Assembly: GCF_016424485.1 (NCBI RefSeq)
Contig: NZ_JAELUP010000004.1
Span: forward strand, 1-64,000
From: Paenibacillus roseus
GTDB lineage: Bacteria > Bacillota > Bacilli > Paenibacillales > Paenibacillaceae
DNA length: 64,000 nt
Reading direction: 5' to 3'
Positions 45,875 through 54,244 of this stretch are shown here, piece by piece; position 1 is the stretch's first letter; each line of letters starts with the position of its first letter. The notes beneath the pieces were generated by a model. The model worked only from the letters and a program-made list of their open reading frames with translations, was not told where the DNA came from and made no database searches. The position numbers and the translations under genes were made by a program.

Positions 45875-46006
45875 TGCATCGGCGGCAAAATAAGAGGAAA
45901 AGTTGTATCGACTTTTCGGAGCGGCCATCTGCTTGTTAGTTAGCATAGGGTTTCCTCTTAGTATTTTCCGCAATTCGGGTCAAAGTTAATTTTTTTTCCC
46001 ATAAGT

Positions 46007-46035
46007 TACCACGAAATGATTGAGTCATGTATAAT
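46007..46035 (+). promoter_or_regulatory. promoter of the MFS transporter gene
   Basis: TTACCA (46007-46012) and TATAAT (46030-46035) are 17 bases apart. The interrupted palindrome ATGATTGAGTCAT lies in the spacer. The start codon is 43 bases downstream. Confidence 0.55.
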
Positions 46036-46077
46036 AAAAACATTCTTATATAATTCAGTAAGAAAGGAACTGAAACT

Positions 46078-47328
46078 ATGATTCAATTATTGCGGAATTT
46101 CCGTTTTGTGATTTTACTGCTGGCCACGTTTACTTCTTCTATCGGCACAGGCATTACATCCATCACGCTTCCCTGGTATATTATTGAGCAGCGCGGAGAT
46201 AAGATGCTTGGGCTAATGATGATCATCGTTACAATTGTTTTATTCGTTCTGTCTCCGATGATTGGAGCCATTGTTGACCGGTTTTCACGTAAAAGAGTAC
46301 TGATAACAACACAGTTGTTTTGTGGCGGGATTATTGGCTGTTTTACGCTGCTGGGCATTTATCGCGCTTCTTTCAGTACGTTTGATCTGACTGCTATCTC
46401 ACTAGCCGGATCTTTGTATTTCACGCTTCATATTCCTACCTTTAATGCACTTGTTCAGGAACTGTTTGATCATTCGGCGTACAAAAAAGTGAATACCGCA
46501 TTTGAAATGCTTAATCAAATTGATCCGATCATCGCCGGAGCCTTGGCCAATTTTGTGCTGATGAAGCAGGACCTTTCATTTATTCTTGTGTTGGATGTTT
46601 TGAGCTATTTACTTAGCGCCGTACTCATTGCTTTGCTTCCATATAAGTCCCGGCAGCAGGAGAAAACGGATCAACTCAAGCCTGCAGGTTGGCTTCACGC
46701 GATGGCCGAAGGGCTTATCTACCTGCGTGTGCGGCCCCGAATGTTTTTGTTTTTTTTCTTTTCCCATATGACTTTTTTAATCGTTATGGTCGGTAACTTC
46801 TTAATTCCTGTTTATATTATAAAAGAGCTTCTCCAACCCGGCTCGTTCTTTGGCGTTTATAACGCTGTGTATGCAATTGGAGCCGTGGCTTGCGGCTTTA
46901 TAGTCGTCCGGCTTATCAACCGAATTGGCGGATTTGCCGCACTGATCGGGATGATGGCTGTGTTTACGGCAAGCCTGACAGGAATTTTCTTGCTGCAACA
47001 GCCCGGTTTGTTTCTGCTATGTTCCCTGTTCACTGGTTTCAGCAACGCAGGGGCCAAAATCATCCGGAATACCATGATGATGAATACGATAGATTCGTCT
47101 TACATCGGACGAGTAAGCAGCTTTTATTCCACACTTGGTCTGCTGCTGCGCCTTTTATTGTTAATTTCTTTTACAACTTTGGTAGATCAAAGTGGAACGC
47201 TTCCACTCCTGGGATTTGTTGCTGTACTCTCCTTGATAAGCTTAACAGCGCTTATTTGGATTCGTCACAGTTCACCCCTGCAGGAGTTCTTAACCTCTGA
47301 ACCTGCGGTTTCTGAAGCTAAAATGTAG
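46078..47328 (+). CDS. MFS efflux transporter
   Basis: A 416-residue membrane protein with about twelve helices. The N-terminus (FRFVILLLATFTSSIGTGITSITLPWYII) and the loop 2-3 motif GAIVDRFSRKRVLI are those of the MefA/EntS-like branch of the major facilitator superfamily, exporters of macrolides, siderophores and other small molecules. AGAAAGGAACTG precedes the ATG. It lies 154 bases ahead of the tiny peptide gene and GTP cyclohydrolase cluster, same direction, so it is a candidate exporter for that cluster's product. A drug substrate cannot be excluded. Confidence 0.87.
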   Translation: MIQLLRNFRFVILLLATFTSSIGTGITSITLPWYIIEQRGDKMLGLMMIIVTIVLFVLSPMIGAIVDRFSRKRVLITTQLFCGGIIGCFTLLGIYRASFSTFDLTAISLAGSLYFTLHIPTFNALVQELFDHSAYKKVNTAFEMLNQIDPIIAGALANFVLMKQDLSFILVLDVLSYLLSAVLIALLPYKSRQQEKTDQLKPAGWLHAMAEGLIYLRVRPRMFLFFFFSHMTFLIVMVGNFLIPVYIIKELLQPGSFFGVYNAVYAIGAVACGFIVVRLINRIGGFAALIGMMAVFTASLTGIFLLQQPGLFLLCSLFTGFSNAGAKIIRNTMMMNTIDSSYIGRVSSFYSTLGLLLRLLLLISFTTLVDQSGTLPLLGFVAVLSLISLTALIWIRHSSPLQEFLTSEPAVSEAKM

Positions 47329-47399
47329 AAGGGGTATTGATTTTACACATTGATTTAAATTAAAACAAAAATCGACAATATAAATTCATACTAAATCAA

Positions 47400-47429
47400 T
47401 TGGAATAGTAGTTTGTTACTATATATATT
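47400..47429 (+). promoter_or_regulatory. promoter candidate for the 18-codon peptide gene
   Basis: TTGGAA (47400-47405) is followed 16-18 bases later by TATATA/TATATT (47422-47429) in an AT-rich stretch, 54 bases before the peptide start codon. Confidence 0.45.
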
Positions 47430-47482
47430 TAATTGAATTGAAGGTAAAATTAGGGTGTCAAAAGAGGAAGGAGGTTCTGACT

Positions 47483-47539
47483 ATGAAAAAAAACAGCTTC
47501 GTGAAACCTGTCCGCAGCAATATTTATTCAGCGAAATAA
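47483..47539 (+). CDS. 18-residue peptide (possible precursor or scaffold peptide)
   Basis: The reading frame MKKNSFVKPVRSNIYSAK is preceded by GGAAGGAGG eight bases before the ATG, the best ribosome site in the region. It lies at the head of a tight cluster (beta-propeller, GTP cyclohydrolase II-like, FGE-like, WD40) and after an exporter gene, and a strong hairpin follows its stop. Those are the hallmarks of a small precursor peptide that must be made in excess, as in RiPP or PQQ-type pathways. There is no signal peptide or known leader motif. Alternatively it is a leader peptide for translational attenuation of the cluster. The frame is supported by the ribosome site and context only. Confidence 0.55.
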   Translation: MKKNSFVKPVRSNIYSAK

Positions 47540-47549
47540 TTGTACTTAC

Positions 47550-47586
47550 GAAGAAAGAAGGCGATGGCTCATCACCTTCTTTCTTT
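47550..47586 (+). promoter_or_regulatory. intercistronic hairpin after the peptide gene
   Basis: GAAGAAAGAAGG-GATG / CATC-CCTTCTTTCTTT forms a stem of about 16 bp with loop GCT, 10 bases after the peptide stop. There is no long T-run, and the next ribosome site begins right after it. Such a hairpin can act as partial terminator or 3'-end stabiliser, giving more peptide than enzyme. Confidence 0.65.
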
Positions 47587-47605
47587 CAAAAAGGAGGAGA
47601 TCCGG

Positions 47606-49543
47606 TTGGTAGATCGATTATCAAAGATTGAGTACATTCCCGCGATTCAGGCTATTCTCGCTTCAGATATTAAAGGAAGGTTGCACTTATTTGATTTGAA
47701 TTTGCAATTGATCCGCAGTTCAAACGTAAGCACCTATACCCGTAAGATTACTTCATTTGTATATGACGACAGATATGTATATACACGCAATAACAAAGGC
47801 ACCATTGCCAAGTGGGAATTAGTCAGCCTTGAACTCATCAGTGTGCATGATGAGTTTGCTGCCCGTGAAAACGAATGGGTACGGGAGGATGAGGAGCCAA
47901 CGATAAGCAATGCTCGCGGAATAGGTATTCATGGGGGATTTGTATACAGCAATAATGGATACGGACAACTATTGAAAATAGATACAGAGTCATTTGATAT
48001 TGCTGCCATTTCAAAATCGGTAGACGAGAACTCTCTCATCGATTTTATCAGCGCAGAGAATGAAGAGTTGCATGTGATTGCTGATAAGAATGGTGTTGTG
48101 TACTTGGGAAGACTAGATACTTTAACCTTTCCTCAAAAAATCCAGATTGACGGTGGCAATGTTCATGTTGTCCGCTATGATCGCAGACATGACCGTTTTA
48201 TTGCAACACAGGATTATGGATTGAATGAAGATTACAACGTGGCGAATGGTATTATTACATTGGATCCAAGGACATTAGAACGCCAGACTTATAATTTCAC
48301 TAGAGATGATGTCGAGTTTATTTTTTTTAATTCTGATTATACCGAAATTTACACAGGAGGATTTGACGGTAAATTGTACGTGTTTGACAACGAGGAGAAG
48401 GATCTAAAGTTAAAAAGAATTCTTGGACCTTTTAACCATCAAATTACGTATGCGACGTTGGCCTCAGACAACCTAATCTTTGTCCTGCTGCAGTCAGGTG
48501 AAACAATTGGAATCGATAGGTTCGGCAAAGTTAGCGTTCGCCTTGATTTTGATTATACATGCCATTGGTCACTGGAACCTCACCCTGGGGATAGCGCTCA
48601 GCTCTACAGCCCATCGGGTCCTGGTGTTTTTGTATTCCGGGTCGAAGACAAGCCATATAATAGTGTTTCCGTTCTGGCAGAGCATCACTTCAAGTATGAT
48701 TTTGGTCTTATTTTTCGTTTAAAGGTTCTTCAAGACGGTTCTTTCATCGCTCTATCTCGGCGTAATCTGGCCTTTAAAGCTGACAGATTAGGTTCGATTC
48801 AATGGGTCGTTCATTTGGAGGACCTACCCAAGCATTTAGCCGTGAATGAAGCTGGGACTCTGGCTCTGGTCACACTGGATAACGGAAGGCTGTTGGAACT
48901 GCATACAGCTTCAGGTTCCAAGGTACGTGAGAAAAACTTTGCGGGTCCTTTATATGTAGCTGCTTACAACGGAAAGCAAGTTTTGGCAGGTACCAAAGCG
49001 GGAGCATTTCATATCCTCGATGGTGAAAGCTGGAATGTTATCGATACACACGAGTTTGACGGTTATCCAAAGCGGCTGAGGGTCAAGGAAAACTATATTG
49101 AACTAATCGGCGCACCTTACGGATACCTGTTGTTGTCGAAATCTGATTATTCTGTCATTAAACAGTTTGAAGAACTTTTAACGAATACTCGGGAAGAAGG
49201 TATTGTTGCAGCTTCATATGCTTATGTATCCAGCTATGGACTTCAAATCGGCGCTTACGATTTTGAGAGTGGCGAACTAATTGATCTTGTGGAGGACCTG
49301 CCAGATTATGTGAAGGGCCTTTACGTACTTCCGTCATTAAGCGGAGAAGATTTGCTGCTAGCGTCGGGTAATGGCGGCTTCCTGTTTGCTTATCGTTTAT
49401 CGGAAGGAAGGCTTATTAAGGTAAGGGAGTTTTATTTTAAAAACAATACTAGCATAAGACAGGTGAGGCATAGTGAGAACGGACATTCAAGTGGAGAAGT
49501 TGCTCTCGGAGCACGTCAAGCAGATCCCGTATCGTCACGATAA
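47606..49543 (+). CDS. beta-propeller (WD40/PQQ-like) protein of the GTP cyclohydrolase cluster
   Basis: A 645-residue protein built of repeated beta-blade units, each ending in patterns such as GRLHLFDLNLQLIR, GTIAKWELVSLELI, GKLYVFDNEEKDLKL, GAFHILDGESWNVI. No signal peptide, so cytosolic. TTG at 47606 is the start, eight bases after GGAGGAG. No enzyme motif; such propellers act as scaffolds or as enzymes in rare cases. A WD-repeat protein (ToxC) is required in toxoflavin biosynthesis, giving a precedent. Its last 71 bases overlap the cyclohydrolase gene, an unusually deep overlap that implies coupled expression. A second propeller closes the cluster. Confidence 0.8.
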   Translation: MVDRLSKIEYIPAIQAILASDIKGRLHLFDLNLQLIRSSNVSTYTRKITSFVYDDRYVYTRNNKGTIAKWELVSLELISVHDEFAARENEWVREDEEPTISNARGIGIHGGFVYSNNGYGQLLKIDTESFDIAAISKSVDENSLIDFISAENEELHVIADKNGVVYLGRLDTLTFPQKIQIDGGNVHVVRYDRRHDRFIATQDYGLNEDYNVANGIITLDPRTLERQTYNFTRDDVEFIFFNSDYTEIYTGGFDGKLYVFDNEEKDLKLKRILGPFNHQITYATLASDNLIFVLLQSGETIGIDRFGKVSVRLDFDYTCHWSLEPHPGDSAQLYSPSGPGVFVFRVEDKPYNSVSVLAEHHFKYDFGLIFRLKVLQDGSFIALSRRNLAFKADRLGSIQWVVHLEDLPKHLAVNEAGTLALVTLDNGRLLELHTASGSKVREKNFAGPLYVAAYNGKQVLAGTKAGAFHILDGESWNVIDTHEFDGYPKRLRVKENYIELIGAPYGYLLLSKSDYSVIKQFEELLTNTREEGIVAASYAYVSSYGLQIGAYDFESGELIDLVEDLPDYVKGLYVLPSLSGEDLLLASGNGGFLFAYRLSEGRLIKVREFYFKNNTSIRQVRHSENGHSSGEVALGARQADPVSSR

Positions 49544-50216
49544 ATCTATTTATGTATCAGGTCCTGTAGCTCTTCCAGTTGCTATAGCTGGTCAAGTTCA
49601 TAACTTTAAATGGTATTGCTGGTTTGTAGAAGAAGCTATTTCACCGGAGGAGCCCCTTATTGCTTTCGTCCGGCGTCATCGTTTGGAGGAGAGACAAGTC
49701 TCTTCGGCTCTTGTTTATGGAGATTTTGAGACTCAGGACCAGGCTTTGGTACGTATTCACAGCACGTGTCATACAGGTGATATCTTTGGTAGTGAGAAGT
49801 GTGATTGCGGCCCGCAATTAAAGCATGCATTTGAAAGAATCGTAGAGCAAGGGACGGGAGCTATTTTTTACTTGGCTAACCATGAAGGCAGGTCCATAGG
49901 TTTATTTGCCAAAAATATTGCTTATAAAATTCAAGAACTTGGTTTTGATACAGTTCAAGCGAACGAAATCATTGGCTACGGTATTGATGAGCGCCGATAT
50001 GAGGAAACTTTCAAGGTGATCAGATACCTGCGCAGCGGACCTATTCAACTGATTACCAACAACCCGGAAAAAGTGGAGGAGGCGCGCAAGGCCGGCATTC
50101 ATGTTTCCGATGTTCTAGTGAATTGGGTAGGCGGCACTATTCACAATCGGAATTATATGGATGTCAAAATAAAAAAAACCGGACATCTGCAGGTGTCTCC
50201 AGTTATCAGTTCATGA
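49473..50216 (+). CDS. GTP cyclohydrolase II homologue (RibA/ToxB-like)
   Basis: A 247-residue protein. The catalytic zinc ligands C99-x10-C110-x-C112 (STCHTGDIFGSEKCDCG) are intact, as are HEGRSIGL (EGR at 138-140), DTVQANEIIGYGIDERRY, LITNNPEKVE and the C-terminal YMDVKIKKTGHL. The enzyme opens the imidazole ring of GTP and releases formate and pyrophosphate, giving a diaminopyrimidine ribotide. About 85 extra N-terminal residues precede the usual roughly 190-residue core. There are no ribB, ribE, ribH or ribD genes nearby, so it does not belong to a riboflavin operon and probably feeds a special metabolite (compare ToxB in toxoflavin synthesis). GTG at 49473 follows AGGTGAGG. Confidence 0.88.
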   Translation: MRTDIQVEKLLSEHVKQIPYRHDKSIYVSGPVALPVAIAGQVHNFKWYCWFVEEAISPEEPLIAFVRRHRLEERQVSSALVYGDFETQDQALVRIHSTCHTGDIFGSEKCDCGPQLKHAFERIVEQGTGAIFYLANHEGRSIGLFAKNIAYKIQELGFDTVQANEIIGYGIDERRYEETFKVIRYLRSGPIQLITNNPEKVEEARKAGIHVSDVLVNWVGGTIHNRNYMDVKIKKTGHLQVSPVISS

Positions 50217-51328
50217 TGAGTAAGATTTGGAAAGGGCGGAAGAAGTCAAGACTTGCATTCGACCGTAACGATGCTTTGCTATCGGTAATCAGCCAACTGC
50301 GGTTGCGTACAATTCCGCGGGGGTTCTTTAGGTTCGGAGTGGAACCAGACTTCGACAAGCTGCAAAGAGTAGCCGGAAAGTACGAGATTCCGATCGATTG
50401 GTTACTTAAGGAATTGCCGGCCAAACCGCTATATATGGATGAGTTTTACTGCGCGACGATCCCCGTTACATTCGGTATGATAAGAATTTTTGTGCGCAGC
50501 TCAGCCGGGTATCCAAAAATAAATCAGTCACTGATCCAAAATATGAAGAGGTACCCTTCGCAAATGCCTGCGTTTCCAGTAATATCACAGGATGTTTTAC
50601 TATTCTGTAAATGGCTGAACCAAGGGCAGCGAGAACTGCAATTCAGTCTCCCTACGGAAGCACAATGGGAGAAGGCGGCCAAGGGTCTGGACGGCCGCGA
50701 ATACCCTTGGGGGGATGAAGCATGCGCAGGAATTTCGAATACACTTGAGTCGGTTCATAACTTACCCTACTGCGTGGACAAGTCCTTGGGCAATTCGTCA
50801 TATTACCACATCCGCAATATGGGTGGAGGGGTTGAAGAGTTGACTTCAAGCGTGAACAGGTCCTATCAGGGAAATCCGATTGGCGTCCCCTCAAATCTTC
50901 ATTACAGAATATTGCGTGGGGGGACCTGTGAGCACAAGATGGATTTGGCACGCTGCACTCGGCGTCACGGAAATATACCGAGTCTATACACAGGATTTAG
51001 AGTAGTAGCCCGTAAGCGTGATGCTTTCAGTTCATCGTATGAGGTATACAGTACTCACTTTGATCCTTCGCCGGGAAAACTGATCTATGTAAAGTTATTT
51101 GAGAGAATGGATGCTACGCGCGTGCTGGCTTCAATCGGCGGGGCTGCCCCTGTCATATTAGAGGCAAGACAGATTGAGGCCGGGCGGCTGGAGCGTGCAA
51201 TTCGCTGTGGTTCTGAAATGATTGCTCTTGTTGAGCACAAACAGGGAGAGAAAATCAGCTGCACAGCGTTGGCTGTGCCGGAACTAATTGCACAGATCCA
51301 ACGACAAATTGAGGAATCGACCATTTAA
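50213..51328 (+). CDS. FGE/sulfatase-modifying-factor-like protein (ToxD-like)
   Basis: A 371-residue protein. ATG 50213 overlaps the cyclohydrolase stop (ATGA), so translation is coupled. The FGE-sulfatase fold covers about residues 115-270: FCKWLNQGQRELQFSLPTEA, QWEKAAKGLDGREYPWGDEA, RNMGGGVEELTSS, RILRGGTC and GFRVVARKR. Canonical formylglycine-generating enzymes use two Cys in the segment after RGG; here one (RGGTC) remains, and the second is replaced, so it is probably not a sulfatase activator. Related folds (EgtB, ToxD) do oxidative or structural jobs. The N-terminal 110 residues and last 90 are not recognised. No sulfatase gene is nearby. Confidence 0.8.
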   Translation: MMSKIWKGRKKSRLAFDRNDALLSVISQLRLRTIPRGFFRFGVEPDFDKLQRVAGKYEIPIDWLLKELPAKPLYMDEFYCATIPVTFGMIRIFVRSSAGYPKINQSLIQNMKRYPSQMPAFPVISQDVLLFCKWLNQGQRELQFSLPTEAQWEKAAKGLDGREYPWGDEACAGISNTLESVHNLPYCVDKSLGNSSYYHIRNMGGGVEELTSSVNRSYQGNPIGVPSNLHYRILRGGTCEHKMDLARCTRRHGNIPSLYTGFRVVARKRDAFSSSYEVYSTHFDPSPGKLIYVKLFERMDATRVLASIGGAAPVILEARQIEAGRLERAIRCGSEMIALVEHKQGEKISCTALAVPELIAQIQRQIEESTI

Positions 51329-51346
51329 ATACAAGAAGGGGTGCAT

Positions 51347-53092
51347 GTGCAAATGGCACACACAGGTCCGATTAAGACAGTTGTAATTGATAGGAAAGGT
51401 GAATACGTCTATACCGCCGGATACGATAAACGAGTTCTCAGGTGGAATTACGAGAAAGGCAGCTCCGAGCAGTTGACCCAGCATAATCACTTAGTTAATG
51501 CGGTGAAGCTGACTCAGGATAACAGGTATCTTATTTCGGCTTCGGCTGACTATACTATCCGGGTGCTGGATTTGCACAAGGATGAAATTGTAACGGAGTT
51601 ATTCGGTCATAACGATGACGTAGAGTCACTGACGCTCGCAAATAACGATCAATTATTAATTTCCACATCCAACCAGCATGATGGCCGGGTACTGGTATGG
51701 GAGTTAAGTACAGGCCGTATTCTTGTTCAATTTTCCAAGCATAAGAACAGTGTGAAATCGGTGTGGGTTAATGGTGATCAGGTATACACCAGTGATAATG
51801 ACGGTCTTCTCTATATTTGGGAGCTTAAGACTGGAGAGGTCCTACAAATTCTCGGGCCGTTCAATTATGATTTGGATGTTGTAACCGGAGTTGCTTCCAA
51901 ACAGCAGGCATTTCTAGGACTCGACAGCGGTGAATTGGTTGTTCTGGATACTCTTACACATAAAGAAGTAAAGCGTGTTCAAGCTCATGACATTGGTATC
52001 AAAACAATTAAAGTGTCCCCGTCCGAGCGGTTTATTCTGACCGCAGGCTATGATCATAAAATTAAAGTGTGGGATGTCGATCTTACTTATATCAAGACAC
52101 TGCCTTCCTATCCGTATCAATGGGAAGTAGATTTTGCCTGGCATCCCGATGAGCAGCATATTCTCGGCGGCAGTTTTGGAGTTAAATACAGTGTTTGGGA
52201 TGTGAGCAATGAAACAATTCTGGAACAGGATATTGTCAAAGCGACCCCGTCTATTAATGATTTGGACGTTCGGGGAGAAATCATAATTACGGCATCAGAT
52301 GACGGTGTGTTTCGTGTGAACGGTGAAGCCGTTGGTCAGACCAGCGGTATTCTGAACAATGCCGCTGGATTGTCATCCCGCGCAGATTTGGCAGCTTGGG
52401 GGGATCATGCAGGAGCCGTCCATATTTATGACTTGGCGGCAGGCAAGCTGCGTACGACGGTTCAACTGGATACAGGACCGATTAATAAAATAAAATACGA
52501 TGAACCTTCGCATTCGTTCTTTGTTGGTACATACGGAGGTTTTATTCACCAGATCGAGCTGAACGAAGGGAAAGAAATTTTTAGGTTCAAGGCGCATGAA
52601 GGCGCTATAAAAGGAATAGTCATCGAGGAAGATTGGATTTTATCAGGTTCAACAGGAGGGCAATCTTTTGTATTTAATAGACTTAATCTGGATGCTCCTC
52701 CCGTAGATTTGAAATCATCTCCATTTATTGTAAATGACGTAGCGTTCAGCCCCGAACTGCAATTGGCGGCAACTGTTGGGAGAGACCGCTATGTACGGGT
52801 TTTTGAGCCTAAAAGCGGGAAATTGAAAACCTTTCATAATTTGCATAACTATTCGATTAAAAGTGTTAGTTTCAATAATAACGGTGTGTTATTTGCAGGT
52901 GATTACTGGGGATATATAAGCATTTGGAATTTAGGCACAAATGAGTTATTCAAAATCAGACCGGCTTCCAATGGGATCAGCAGCATTGCTTCCAGAGGGA
53001 GCAGCGTACTTGCCGCGTCTTATGATGGGGCCGTCTATGAAATTGATGAACAGGGATTGTTTAAAGAAGCAATACGTTTATTACAACAATGA
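51347..53092 (+). CDS. WD40-repeat protein of the GTP cyclohydrolase cluster
   Basis: A 581-residue classical WD40 protein with about twelve to fourteen blades (probably two propellers). Typical units are HTGPIKTVVIDRKGEYVYTA..DKRVLRWNY, ISASADYTIRVLDLHKDEI, GHNDDVESLTLANNDQLLIS, and DIGIKTIKVSPSERFILTA..DHKIKVWDV. No signal peptide. GTG 51341, GTG 51347 and ATG 51353 are candidate starts; 51347 is best placed after AAGAAGGGG. It lies 18 bases after the FGE-like gene. WD-repeat ToxC is the precedent for a propeller in an azapteridine pathway; here two different propellers are present, perhaps forming a scaffold for the cyclohydrolase. Confidence 0.87.
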   Translation: MQMAHTGPIKTVVIDRKGEYVYTAGYDKRVLRWNYEKGSSEQLTQHNHLVNAVKLTQDNRYLISASADYTIRVLDLHKDEIVTELFGHNDDVESLTLANNDQLLISTSNQHDGRVLVWELSTGRILVQFSKHKNSVKSVWVNGDQVYTSDNDGLLYIWELKTGEVLQILGPFNYDLDVVTGVASKQQAFLGLDSGELVVLDTLTHKEVKRVQAHDIGIKTIKVSPSERFILTAGYDHKIKVWDVDLTYIKTLPSYPYQWEVDFAWHPDEQHILGGSFGVKYSVWDVSNETILEQDIVKATPSINDLDVRGEIIITASDDGVFRVNGEAVGQTSGILNNAAGLSSRADLAAWGDHAGAVHIYDLAAGKLRTTVQLDTGPINKIKYDEPSHSFFVGTYGGFIHQIELNEGKEIFRFKAHEGAIKGIVIEEDWILSGSTGGQSFVFNRLNLDAPPVDLKSSPFIVNDVAFSPELQLAATVGRDRYVRVFEPKSGKLKTFHNLHNYSIKSVSFNNNGVLFAGDYWGYISIWNLGTNELFKIRPASNGISSIASRGSSVLAASYDGAVYEIDEQGLFKEAIRLLQQ

Positions 53093-53390
53093 TTAATTAG
53101 GGCTCTTCGAACGTTCGAACGATTTTCATCCAAAATTCAGAGCTATGCTCCAAGGAGACAGCACCTGGACATAGGGCAAAAAATAACGTGGAGCCTGCGC
53201 TCCAGACTCATCACCAGAAGTTGCAGCGTAATAACCAATGGGCTTGTCCTTACAAGGCGTGCTCAAATTAAGCCAAGTCCGTACTTGCGCTTGCCTTCAC
53301 CCTCCTATCCCTAACTCCATACATGTGGAATGTTGTTCAGTGTTAATACGGAAGGATAATTTAATCGGAAATGTATTGGCGGTAATAGTA
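53093..53390. other. untranslated interval after the WD40 gene
   Basis: No gene is recognised. It contains the perfect 14-base palindrome TTCGAACGTTCGAA (53106-53119) and a short hairpin (TGGAGC / GCTCCA near 53190). Since the terminator comes only at its end, the cluster transcript probably has a long 3' region. Confidence 0.4.
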
Positions 53391-53416
53391 AGAGGGGCGG
53401 AGAACCCCTCTTTTTT
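53391..53416 (+). terminator. terminator of the GTP cyclohydrolase cluster
   Basis: A perfect 7-bp stem (AGAGGGG / CCCCTCT) with loop CGGAGAA is followed by TTTTTT. Confidence 0.88.
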
Positions 53417-53605
53417 AGTCTAGCGATTTAGGATGCGATTTCTTCAATTTTGCAATTGATTCGTAGCCCTGGTCCCGAAGTTAGGGTATTCATGTAAATT
53501 CATCGATTCGATGCATGATTAGCACATTTTCTTCGCACCCCAATTCATGCTTTGCTGCAATTTAGATCACGTTCTGCTTCTCACGAAGGACCTTCAGTAC
53601 TTCCT

Positions 53606-53815
53606 TCATCTTAAACTCAGAGGTATATCTGTTCTGTTTTTCATAAAGAACATAATAATAGATAAAGGCAAGCCAAACCACGGTAAGATGACGAAAAGTG
53701 GGTAACCTATTACTAATAATAGACCTGAGAAGACGCGCGGAGATGTTATATAGGCTGCAAACCATATGACTAATCCTGCAAATAAAATAATTGGACATGC
53801 GCGTCTATCATTCAT
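53606..53815 (-). CDS. small two-span membrane protein (69 aa)
   Basis: An unrecognised protein of 69 residues with two hydrophobic helices (about residues 8-24 and 28-56) and a short basic tail. The ATG has AGGAGAG seven bases upstream. An overlapping frame to 53562 is less hydrophobic and is regarded as a shadow. It lies on the strand opposite both large clusters; its promoter probably shares the AT-rich stretch near 53850-53900. Confidence 0.5.
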   Translation of the reverse strand: MNDRRACPIILFAGLVIWFAAYITSPRVFSGLLLVIGYPLFVILPWFGLPLSIIMFFMKNRTDIPLSLR

Positions 53816-54244
53816 TTGGCTCTCCTATTTGAAGTGAACTTTGACTTTACTATGTTTATCGACATTTTTCGATATTTTATTAATAATAATTTAAATATGC
53901 TTGTTGACCAGCATATTTAGCTGCCAAAACTATCATGAAAATAAATCTTGTCTGGCAGTAAAGAGAGCGTCTCCACACGCTGAGGCAGTGAAACGACAGA
54001 GTACCTTGTGCATCTTTTCACACCTTAAAAATCAAAAAAGACTTTCTTGACATATTGTAGCGCCATATCGTATCGTCTTCTCATAGGACAAGTTTACCAA
54101 ATTTTCGCTGAGTTGATAGTTTGAAAATACGTCCTAGGGCATATTTTGACATGTATTTTTTAGTAGAAGTTTGTCGTTTTTCATAGTTAGTCCATAAGTA
54201 GTAGTCACCAAGGTTTTTCCTTGTGGGAGGTGTAAAGCATAAAA
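53816..54244. other. regulatory interval upstream of the SecA2-like gene
   Basis: AAATATGCT / AGCATATTT (53893-53901 and 53910-53918) forms a 9-bp inverted repeat. A possible promoter for secA2 is TTGACA (54047-54052) with TATCGT (54071-54076), 18 bases apart, leaving about 165 untranslated bases that contain a small hairpin (CAAGG TTTTT CCTTG, around 54210) just before GGGAGGTG. No gene is seen. Confidence 0.45.

Noticed and set aside
49473..50216. Assignment of the cyclohydrolase to riboflavin biosynthesis
   Set aside because: No ribD, ribE, ribH or FMN riboswitch is present, and the gene overlaps propeller and FGE-like genes instead.
53106..53119. Palindrome TTCGAACGTTCGAA as a LexA/SOS box
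   Set aside because: The Bacillus SOS box needs CGAAC and GTTCG separated by four bases; here the half-sites overlap without that spacing, and no damage-response gene follows.
53562..53798. Alternative minus-strand ORF overlapping the small membrane protein
   Set aside because: The overlapping frame at 53606-53815 has a proper ribosome site and two clear membrane helices, while this one has neither.
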